Source: JAHQVK01 sp039819565 (lineage in GTDB: Bacteria > Myxococcota > Kuafuiibacteriia > Kuafuiibacteriales > Kuafuiibacteriaceae). From it: a stretch of DNA of 11,390 nt. Below the pieces are notes generated by a model. The model did no database searches. It was not told the origin of the DNA and saw only the letters and a list, made by a program, of their open reading frames with translations. This document shows positions 1-6,700 of this stretch, one piece after another. The translations under genes and the position numbers were made by a program. Where the stretch lies: NCBI GenBank assembly GCA_039819565.1, contig JBCBRU010000249.1, positions 1-11,390 on the forward strand, in the 5' to 3' direction. Position 1 is the first letter of the stretch. Each line of letters begins with the position of its first letter.

Positions 1-321
1 CGATCTGCCGCCGGAAAGACCGGTGCGCTTGCCGAAGATTTCGGCGGTCATCGCCTTCAGGTCGACGCCCTTCGCGATCGCCTGATGGTGAGGACGGTGC
101 GTCGCGGTCACGGTGTCGTGCTCTTCGAGGTGGGCGATGACGCCCACGGCGCAGGGCTCCTGCCCGTTCGACAGGTGCATCTCCCCGGGGATCGGCCCGG
201 CCGCCATATCAAAGCGCGGCTGCTTACCCTCCAGATAGATCTTCTCTATCGCCTCCTCATAGCGACGGCTCAGGAGCATCGTTTCGTACATCCATCGCTT
301 TTCTTTGACTCCCGGTTGCAT
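1..321 (-). CDS. acoA: Acetoin dehydrogenase E1 component alpha subunit (TPP-dependent), 5' part only
   Basis: The first 107 codons are present and the gene continues off the left edge. The translation has YETMLLSRRYEEAI near the start, then GPIPGEMHLSNGQE, then THRPHHQAIAKGVDL and AEIFGKRTGLSGG. These are the conserved N-terminal blocks of the E1 alpha subunit of 2-oxoacid/acetoin dehydrogenases, which decarboxylate the substrate on thiamine diphosphate and pass the acetyl group to the lipoyl E2. The diphosphate-binding GDG motif would lie outside the window. The ATG at 321 is preceded by GGAGGAG four bases upstream. I prefer acetoin over pyruvate as substrate because an AcoR-type activator and a sigma-54 promoter lie directly upstream. 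Sequence alone does not exclude another TPP-dependent dehydrogenase. Confidence 0.85.
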   Translation of the reverse strand, partial: MQPGVKEKRWMYETMLLSRRYEEAIEKIYLEGKQPRFDMAAGPIPGEMHLSNGQEPCAVGVIAHLEEHDTVTATHRPHHQAIAKGVDLKAMTAEIFGKRTGLSGGRS

Positions 322-346
322 GGACTCCTCCATGCTCCGTGGCTGG

Positions 347-362
347 AGCAACCTGCGTGCCG
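347..362 (-). promoter_or_regulatory. Sigma-54 (-24/-12) promoter for acoA
   Basis: The minus strand reads CGGCACGCAGGTTGCT, against the RpoN consensus TGGCACG-N4-TTGCW. Only the first base differs. The invariant GG (-24) is at 361-360 and GC (-12) at 349-348, which puts the start of transcription near 336. That gives a leader of about 15 nt containing the GGAGGAG ribosome-binding site of acoA. An AcoR-type enhancer-binding protein encoded directly upstream is exactly the activator such a promoter needs. Confidence 0.82.
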
Positions 363-391
363 AGCCAAGCCGGTGCTCTTCCCGAGTGGGG

Positions 392-409
392 TGTCTCAAT
401 CCTGGGACA
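392..409. promoter_or_regulatory. Candidate AcoR upstream activating site 1
   Basis: TGTCTCA-ATCC-TGGGACA is an inverted repeat with 7-bp arms and one mismatch, centred about 65 bp upstream of the predicted acoA transcription start. This is the arrangement expected for a dimer of the Fis-type helix-turn-helix at the AcoR C-terminus. Assignment to AcoR rests on position only. Confidence 0.5.
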
Positions 410-423
410 GACGCCCGGTGCAG

Positions 424-441
424 TGTCTCAGAACTGGTTCG
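424..441. promoter_or_regulatory. Candidate AcoR upstream activating site 2
   Basis: This site repeats the exact half-site TGTCTCA of site 1, then has N4 and a degenerate second arm (TGGTTCG). It sits 32 bp from site 1, about three helical turns, so both would face the same side of the DNA. It is centred about 97 bp upstream of the predicted start, as usual for sigma-54 enhancers. Confidence 0.42.
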
Positions 442-453
442 AAGCGGAGGCCT

Positions 454-486
454 CACCCGGCCCTCACCGGGCGACGGAACCGGGTG
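454..486 (-). terminator. Possible hairpin after acoR
   Basis: CACCCGG (454-460) and CCGGGTG (480-486) are perfect 7-bp inverted arms just beyond the acoR stop codon. The loop is long (19 nt) and no T-run follows on the minus strand, so a rho-independent terminator is only a weak suggestion. A competing smaller stem, CCCGG/CCGGG, occupies 456-471. Confidence 0.22.
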
Positions 487-513
487 GTAGGGACGTGGGT
501 TGGGAGCGATGGG

Positions 514-2379
514 TTAGGAGGCGGCTGGGGGTCGGCGAATGCCCAGCTGACGCATCTTGCGATGGGCGGTGGAGCGTCCAATGCCGAGCTGAGCGGCCGC
601 TTTGGAGACGTTCCAGTCGTGGGCAGCGAGCGCCTCGAGAAGAACCTTCCGTTCGGACCTCTGTCGAGCCGACTCCAGCCCCAGGGTCGGGCTGGGGGTG
701 TCTCCTTGCACTTCGAGGGGCAGCGTCTGCAGAGTGATCCGGCCATCCCCGGAGCAGGCGGAAGCGAAGAGCAGCACCTGCTTGAGCTGCCGTATGTTTC
801 CTGGCCAGCGGTAGGCGAGGAGCTGCGCCCGAGCCTCCGGCGCGAAGGTCGTGCCGGGCGGCGCCAGTCGAACGATGAGGGCCTCGAGGTCTGTCCGGTC
901 GCGCAGAGCGGGGAGGGAGAAGCTCGCTCCGCGCAGTCGATAGTAGAGGTCTTCCCGAAACCCCCCCGACTTTACGAGCGCGCCGAGATCGCGATGGGTA
1001 GCGGTGATGAGCTGAATATCGACGGGGACGGGGGTGATGGCTCCCAGCCGAGTCACTTCCCGCTCGGCGAGCACCCTTAGCAATCGACCCTGCAGGGGCA
1101 GGGGCATATCGCCGATCTCATCCAAGAAGAGGGTGCCTCCGTCGGCGGCCTCGATCTTTCCGGGCTTGCCGACCTCGAGGCCGCCCGTAAACGTGCCGGG
1201 GGCGTAGCCAAAGAGCTCGCTGTCGAGCAGTCCTTCCGTCAGGGAAGCGCAGTTGACGGCAACGAATGCGGCGGAGGACCGCCGGCTCGCCGCGTGGATC
1301 GCCTTGGCGAAGGCATCCTTGCCGGTGCCGGTCTCCCCCCCGAGCATGATCGGGAGGTCCGTCTCGAGGACATGATGGATCGCCCGGCGATGGCGACCCA
1401 TGGTCGCGTCCTCACCGGCGAGGGCTTCGAGGTCGAGGGACGCGAGACTCTGCTTCTTTCGCACCGGGGAAGCCGCGGGGCGGGAACGGTGGGCCCGGGC
1501 ACGCTCGGACGCGGGACGGCGGGCGAGTCGAAGGGACCAGCTCGCGTGGGAGAGGGTGGCCCCGGCGGGAGCGTCGACGAAGGCCTGCAGGTCCATTCCA
1601 AACCTACGGCTGATCAGCTCACCGATGGGGGAGGTGGGACGGGCGCTCGGAGAGAGGGCAAAGAGCTTCGAGGCGGAGCGCGTAAGCCCCGCGATCTTCC
1701 CGTCGGCCGCGACGGCCAGCAGCGCTGACGATGTCTCGATCGGATCGAGGGCATTCGGGGACAGCTCCACGAGACAGTGATCCGGGTACGCCTGCGCGAA
1801 CAAAGCGCCGTGGACCGCCCCCGCCGTCTGTTCGAGCGCGTGCTGAAGGAAGGGCACATGCCTCGTCCCGGCGGCCAGGGTGGTCAGGTCCAGTACGCCG
1901 GAGAGCTGCTGGTGCCCATCCCACAGGGGTACGGCCATGCAGCTATACGGATGGAGAATCTCCAGCAGATGGTCGGGACCGTGCATCACCACCGCCTGCT
2001 CCTCGACGAGCGCAGTGCCGACGGCGTTGTTGCCGGCGAAGGCTTCCGTCCACACCGAGCCCTCGTCGAGGACGGAGCCAAGCCGCTCGGAGTCTCCGCC
2101 GCGGGAGTGGCGATGCACGACCACCCCGTCGGGGCTGGCCACCAAAAGGACGCATCCGGAGCGCTCGGCGACCGAGGCCATCCTGCAGATGGCCCGCGCG
2201 GCATCCTTCAGGCAATCGTCGACCTGCTGCTGACGCTCCTGAACTTCGGGCTGGGTGAGTCGCGCCGGGAGGGGGCTCCCGGCGGCATCGAGGCCGTACA
2301 CCTCGGCGGAACGCTCCATCGAGCGGCGCGCGACCTCGGCGACAGCCGGATCTCGCTGCGGTTGTATCGCGATCGCCAT
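514..2379 (-). CDS. acoR: AcoR-like sigma-54-dependent transcriptional activator
   Basis: This 621-residue enhancer-binding protein probably activates the acetoin dehydrogenase operon downstream. Residues about 55-195 form a GAF-type sensor region, including the AcoR-typical stretch GSVWTEAFAGNNAVGTAL. Residues about 315-560 are the AAA+ domain: Walker A GETGTGKD (348-355), the sigma-54 contact loop GTFTGG (395-400), Walker B GTLFLDEIGD (415-424), the arginine-containing FREDLYYRL (474-482) and WPGNIRQL (525-532). A Fis-type helix-turn-helix lies at about 586-611 (WNVSKAAAQLGIGRSTAHRK). The length is normal for AcoR. The ATG at 2379 has a strong GGGGAGGA ribosome-binding site nine bases upstream. 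The contact loop differs from canonical GAFTGA at two positions but keeps the key F and T. The inducer (acetoin or a related compound) is inferred. Confidence 0.87.
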   Translation of the reverse strand: MAIAIQPQRDPAVAEVARRSMERSAEVYGLDAAGSPLPARLTQPEVQERQQQVDDCLKDAARAICRMASVAERSGCVLLVASPDGVVVHRHSRGGDSERLGSVLDEGSVWTEAFAGNNAVGTALVEEQAVVMHGPDHLLEILHPYSCMAVPLWDGHQQLSGVLDLTTLAAGTRHVPFLQHALEQTAGAVHGALFAQAYPDHCLVELSPNALDPIETSSALLAVAADGKIAGLTRSASKLFALSPSARPTSPIGELISRRFGMDLQAFVDAPAGATLSHASWSLRLARRPASERARAHRSRPAASPVRKKQSLASLDLEALAGEDATMGRHRRAIHHVLETDLPIMLGGETGTGKDAFAKAIHAASRRSSAAFVAVNCASLTEGLLDSELFGYAPGTFTGGLEVGKPGKIEAADGGTLFLDEIGDMPLPLQGRLLRVLAEREVTRLGAITPVPVDIQLITATHRDLGALVKSGGFREDLYYRLRGASFSLPALRDRTDLEALIVRLAPPGTTFAPEARAQLLAYRWPGNIRQLKQVLLFASACSGDGRITLQTLPLEVQGDTPSPTLGLESARQRSERKVLLEALAAHDWNVSKAAAQLGIGRSTAHRKMRQLGIRRPPAAS

Positions 2380-2435
2380 GTTCCGCCGTCCTCCCCACGG
2401 GGTCGGACGACCGTATCATCAGGTCCAGCGCGCGC

Positions 2436-2474
2436 AAAAGACGCCGGGCGGCCCCCTCGCGACCCGAGGGCGTC
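2436..2474 (-). terminator. Terminator-like hairpin with T-run upstream of acoR
   Basis: Read on the minus strand, GACGCC (2474-2469) pairs with GGCGTC (2445-2440) and is followed at once by TTTT (2439-2436). A competing inner stem, CGAGGG/CCCTCG at 2470-2454, uses part of the same sequence. No minus-strand gene lies directly upstream. It could stop antisense transcription into acoR, end a small RNA, or attenuate acoR itself. Confidence 0.3.
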
Positions 2475-2478
2475 CAGT

Positions 2479-2490
2479 TCGGACGTCCGA
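2479..2490. repeat. Perfect 12-bp palindrome in the acoR/lipoprotein divergent region
   Basis: TCGGACGTCCGA is its own reverse complement. It lies about 100 bp upstream of acoR and 77 bp upstream of the proposed lipoprotein start, a place where an operator could act on either gene. The bound protein is unknown. In high-GC DNA such a palindrome can also arise by chance. Confidence 0.3.
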
Positions 2491-2566
2491 TCTGTCCGTC
2501 TTCAACGGCGAGGGGAGGCTCGGCCGGGCCACATCGGTGGGTCCAGCGCGTGCTTCTGGCCCCGAT

Positions 2567-3181
2567 GTGAACATCGTCAAGCTCTCCTTCTTCAGCCTTC
2601 CACGACACCTCCGCCGCTCCTCTCCAGACCGACCCCCGGCGAGCCGGACGTCCATCGGCGTCGCGCTTCGTCTCGTCGGGGGTGGCCTGAGCCTCTTGTT
2701 TTTGGGGGCCTTGCCCCTACCGGGCTGCTCGGGCGCCGACGCTTGCGCCGACGCCGCGGCCGAGTTCGCCGCCGTCTGCAGCGACGATGGGGCGCGTGCC
2801 TGTCAGGCGGCCGGCTACGGGATGTACTGCGAAAACGCCGTGGAGCCGGAGGCCGCGGCAGCGGCGCTGGACTGCCTCAGGAATGAGAGCTCGAGCCGGA
2901 GCTGCCGGACCTTTTCCGATCCATCGGGGGCCGAAGCCTGCGTTGCGAACCTGCTCGGTCCCGTCACTCGGCCCGAGTGGACGTCGATCGTGGCGAAGTT
3001 CGTCTTGGTCTGCGGCCGAGCCACAACCCCCGTCACCTTCGAGCCCCCCTTCGCGTTCTTGAGCCAGGCGCAGATCGACGCCGTAGATGCTTGCCTGGAC
3101 GGCGCCACGAGCTGCGAAGCTGCGCAGGCCTGCCTGGCGACGGGGCCTCAAGCGCCCCTCGCGGTGTGCTTCGGAAGATGA
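2567..3181 (+). CDS. Cysteine-rich putative lipoprotein, function unknown
   Basis: This is a 204-residue protein if translation starts at the GTG at 2567. A basic, serine/arginine-rich N-terminus is followed by a hydrophobic stretch (about residues 38-52) and a lipobox LPGC, giving Cys54 as the probable lipidated residue. The mature part has 12 further cysteines in short acidic/alanine-rich segments (for example GADACADAAAEFAAVC), compatible with a disulfide-bonded extracytoplasmic domain. Such small cysteine-rich lipoproteins are common in myxobacteria. The start is uncertain: the reading frame is open back to 2255, no good ribosome-binding site precedes 2567, and the n-region is unusually long. 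A plus-strand TATCAT at 2414-2419 could be a -10 element. I recognise no family. Confidence 0.62.
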   Translation: MNIVKLSFFSLPRHLRRSSPDRPPASRTSIGVALRLVGGGLSLLFLGALPLPGCSGADACADAAAEFAAVCSDDGARACQAAGYGMYCENAVEPEAAAAALDCLRNESSSRSCRTFSDPSGAEACVANLLGPVTRPEWTSIVAKFVLVCGRATTPVTFEPPFAFLSQAQIDAVDACLDGATSCEAAQACLATGPQAPLAVCFGR

Positions 3182-3199
3182 CGATCTAAGGGTTGGCAG

Positions 3200-3216
3200 G
3201 CCCGCCCCCTGCGGGT
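3200..3216. terminator. Weak hairpin between convergent genes
   Basis: CCCGC (3201-3205) and GCGGG (3211-3215) form a 5-bp all-GC stem with a CCCCT loop, extendable by a G-T pair. It lies in the 81-bp gap between two converging stop codons, where a bidirectional terminator is expected. No T-run follows on either strand, so confidence is low. Confidence 0.25.
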
Positions 3217-3262
3217 CAGACTCCGTGCGTTCCGCCCGGGCCGGGCTGAAGAACCTGCCGGC

Positions 3263-3595
3263 TCATCCTCGAGGGGCGAGCAAGTCCCGGGGAGGGCGCT
3301 GACGTCGACGTCGACGCACCGCTCCGATCACCACCAGCACGCCCAGCCCCATCCACGGAAGGGAGCCGTCGGCCGACGAGACGCAGCGACAGCACTGACC
3401 GTCGACGTCACAGAACTGGCCGTCCGGGCACTCGTGGTCGCTGAGGCACTCCCGGTCTTCACATACGTTCCGACCGAAGATCCGCTCATCGTCGCAGAAC
3501 TGCGTGGGGTCGCAGTCCTCGTTGAGCTCGCACTCGTCGCAGGCGTTCAGACCGAGCGAAAGCGCAACGGCCGCGATCATCACCCAAGTCTTCAT
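3263..3595 (-). CDS. Small cysteine-rich exported protein with lipobox and MYXO-CTERM-like tail
   Basis: This is a 110-residue protein. It starts with MKTWVMIAAVALSLGLNAC, a short signal peptide with lipobox LNAC (Cys19). The middle (20-71) has ten more cysteines in repeated acidic knuckles such as EDCDPTQFC and DHECPDGQFC, a pattern seen in myxobacterial surface proteins. The C-terminus has cysteines, a hydrophobic segment (about 80-93) and a run of five arginines (94-98), which matches the layout of the MYXO-CTERM surface-sorting signal, although about a dozen residues follow the arginines. The ATG at 3595 is chosen because the signal peptide begins there. An in-frame GTG at 3631 would add 12 residues that do not look like a signal peptide. 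Function is unknown, and the location is probably the outer membrane or cell surface. Confidence 0.75.
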   Translation of the reverse strand: MKTWVMIAAVALSLGLNACDECELNEDCDPTQFCDDERIFGRNVCEDRECLSDHECPDGQFCDVDGQCCRCVSSADGSLPWMGLGVLVVIGAVRRRRRQRPPRDLLAPRG

Positions 3596-3676
3596 CCTCT
3601 CAGTAGAGCGCGGATGAAAGGGAGGCGTCACCCCCCTCTATGATCGACCGCGCCCCGCGTCGTCTCGAGGACGCGG

Positions 3677-3716
3677 TTCGAAGGGGTTCGAATGGAACTT
3701 CGAAACCGCTTTTGAA
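3677..3716. repeat. Array of four TTCGAA-type boxes
   Basis: TTCGAA occurs at 3677-3682, 3687-3692 and 3699-3704, with the one-mismatch box TTTGAA at 3711-3716. The steps are 10, 12 and 12 bp, close to one helical turn. The block is flanked by GCGG at its left end and CCGC at its right end, so it also reads as an imperfect inverted repeat (GCGGTTCGAA with TTTGAACCGC). It lies in the 204-bp gap between the divergently transcribed MYXO-CTERM-like gene and the large toxin-like gene. It could be a cooperative operator for either or both. The binding protein is unknown. Confidence 0.5.
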
Positions 3717-3799
3717 CCGCCGATCCCGGCGGTGGAGACAGGGTCGCTTTCAGAAACGGGACTCCGCGGGCTGGCCTCTGTCTTGCTCCGGCGGGTGGC

Positions 3800-6700
3800 A
3801 TGGGCATCCCCAGCCAGCCGGTCGGCGCGCATCGACCTTCTCCGGGTCTCTCCCCGACGTCGCAAGCGAAGGAGGCCGCCGCGGCGGCCCCGGCACCCTC
3901 GACGCCCGGAGACGTCCACGTCCGGGGCGGGGGCCCCTCTCCTTTCCGAGGCAGCCGCCCGCCCGCCGGCCGGACCCTCCCGGGCCGCGCCCCCGCGGCG
4001 CCCCCTTCGGACTCCGCGGCGCGGCGCCGGGTCCTCTCACAGGTCCGCGAGGCCCTCGACGACAGTGGCTTTTTCGGTCGCGTCTCGTCCGATGAGGCGG
4101 AGACGGCAGCGAAGGCGATCGCTGGGCTCGGCGACGCGGACGCGAGCGCCGTTATCCGTACCCTTCAGAACGAGGGGCGGCTCGACAAGCTCACGCGCAA
4201 GCTCGACGACAGCGCCCGAGATCGCTTCGCGGGGGCGATGGCGCAAAGCCTCGACGGGTCGGCGCTGGCCAAGCTCGGGCAGTCGATGCGCCGGGCGGGC
4301 GAGCCCTCGCGGGCCGCATTCGCGGACGCTCTGCGCTCGGCGCCCGAGAAGTCTCGTCTGGCCTTCGTCTGGGCCTCCGCGACGGCCACGAACGACGGTA
4401 CCCCCACCCGTAGCTCCACCGATCCCGGCTTCGGATCCTCGATCTCCACCCGCTTCAAGAAGGACGGCGACGCGGTCACGGTGGCGGCGGTCATCTCCAG
4501 CCTCCGCGGCGGCAAGGCCCACGCCGCCTTTTCCACCCTAGCCCCCGAGCAGCAAAAGGCGGTCTTCGAGGCGGCCGCGAACCCCCGCGAGGTGAGCTTG
4601 ACCGCGGTGGCAGGCCCCGGCATCGCGTCCACGAGCACATCGAAGCGCGCCGACGCCGTAGGCTTTCGGGCCCTCGTCGACGCGGCCGCCTCCATCCCCG
4701 ACGCTGCGGCCCGAAACGAAGCTCTGGGGTCGAGCCTGGCCGCTCTGAAGGGCGCGGAGGCAGACCTCCCGAAGCGGGCGCGAGCGGAGATGGCGGAGGC
4801 GGTCCTTCGTCACATCGACGGCACCACCCTCGGTCAGCTCGCGCCGGATGGCGTCGCGGCCCTCGCCGGGGCGCTCGCCGAGCATCCGGCCGGACCGCTC
4901 GGGGCACTCGAGCAGGTGGGGGCGCTCCCCGCTTCTCCGCAGCGAGACGCCCTGATCCGAACCATGTTCCTGAAGACGCCGCCTGGCGCCCTCGAGAAGA
5001 GCGGCGGGCTTCGGGCGCGCTTCGCGGACGCCCTCGCGACGGGACCCGAGGGGACCGACGCCCAAGGCGCCATAGCCCTCCGGGCCGCGCTCGCCACCGA
5101 GAGCGGGCGCGCCCTCCTCATGAGCCCGTCGGTGTCCGGGGCCGCCCGCCTGTGGGCGGCGCAGGAGGTGATGAAGGGCAGCGCCGCCGCGACGAAGGCG
5201 CTGGCCTCGGACACTCCGTGGGAGAGTCCCGCGGTCCTCAAGGCCCACGCCCGCGGGAAGGTCTTCCAGCACGAAGCGCGCGGGGATCGAGCGGTGCCGG
5301 TCGCCGGGCAGAACATCGAGAACCTGATCGGAGCGGGCCTAGGGGCGCCGCTTCGCGCCGATTTCCCGACGGACGCGGAGGCTGCCGCGGGCGCCCAGCG
5401 AAAGGCGCTCGCGGGCCAGTACAACTTCTACGAGGGGGTCGAGGCCGTCACCAAAGTGGCCACCGGGATCCGAGAGGCGCAGCGCCAGATGGGCAAGGGC
5501 GCGATCGGGGTGGCCACCGTCCCCGTCCAGTATTCGAGCGAGAAGACGGGCCCGGTGGACCTGAAGCTCTACCGGGTCGAGGGCCAAAACGGCCAGTCTC
5601 GCTTCGTCGACAACGTCGGGCGGGTCTATGCGTCCTTCGAAGCCTGGAAGAAGAGCAACGACCTCCCGCCCGGCAAGATGACTTTCCCCGCGGACGGTCG
5701 CCTCGGCGCCCCGGGGGAGACCGCCCTCGTCACCGAGAACACCCCGGACACCAGCGACACCTTCTGGGAGCACGTGGGCGACGTCGCCGACGTGGCCGCG
5801 CTCGCGGGCGGAGTCATCGCGAGCGGGGTCATCCTCGTGGGCTCGGGCGGGACGGCGACGCCGCTCGTGGCGGGCGCGTGGGCGGTGGCGCTCGGCTCGG
5901 CCGGCTACATGGGGATCAAAGCGGGGGCCGACCTCTACGATCGGCACGCCCACGGCCAGACCCTCGCCCTCACCGACCCCGACGCGCGCGCGGCGTGGCT
6001 GAGCCTGGCTGGCGCCGGGCTCACGGTGGCCGGGGCGGGGGCGATGCGGGGAGCAACGGCGCTTGCAAGCCAGGGCGCCAAGCTCGCTCCCCAGGCGGCC
6101 CGAGCGGCGGGGATCCTGAACGCCACCGCAAACCTCGCCGATGCCGCCAGCACCGTGGATCAGGCCCACGCGCTCGTCACCAACTGGGACCGGATGACCC
6201 CGGCCCAGCGGGCCCAGATGGGGCTCTCCATCGCCTTTTGGGGAACGATGACCGGCGTCTCCGCAAAGGCCAGCGGCGGCAAGGTAACGGACGCCTTCTC
6301 CTTCCGGGCCCAGATGAACAGCGCCCTCATCGAGAGCGGCGCCGCGGTCCGCCCCAGCCCGGACATGGCGTCCGGACACGTCCGGGTGAAGACCGGCTAC
6401 GACGACGGCGGACGGTTGAACCTCGGCGTCGAATACGGCCCTGGCTCCTCGAAGACCTCGATCCGCATTCACCAGGACGTGGCCCGCCAGCTGATCGACA
6501 ACAGCGGCGCCCAAGGTCTCATCCGCCGGATGCTCACCGACGCCCCGAGCTTCCCTCCGGGCAGCCGCGGCGAGGAGGTGGCGCTCGAGGTCGTCAAGCA
6601 CCGCGCTCTGGTGCGGGCCTACGAGGCCGAAGCACCGAATGCGCCGGAGCGAAAGTTCTACGAGACGGAGCTGCGCCGCTACGAAGGGGAGCTCGACCGG

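Noticed and set aside
85..1080. Plus-strand open frame of 331 codons
   Set aside because: It lies opposite acoA, its promoter and acoR, whose domains are unmistakable on the minus strand. Its own translation has no recognisable motif.
1777..2886. Plus-strand open frame of 369 codons
   Set aside because: It is antisense to the AcoR sensor region and then overlaps the lipoprotein in another frame. Composition is Arg/Gly-rich without domains.
3234..3246. GCCCGGGCCGGGC palindrome in the convergent gap
   Set aside because: A one-base centre cannot form an RNA hairpin loop of this stem length, and such GC palindromes are expected by chance here.
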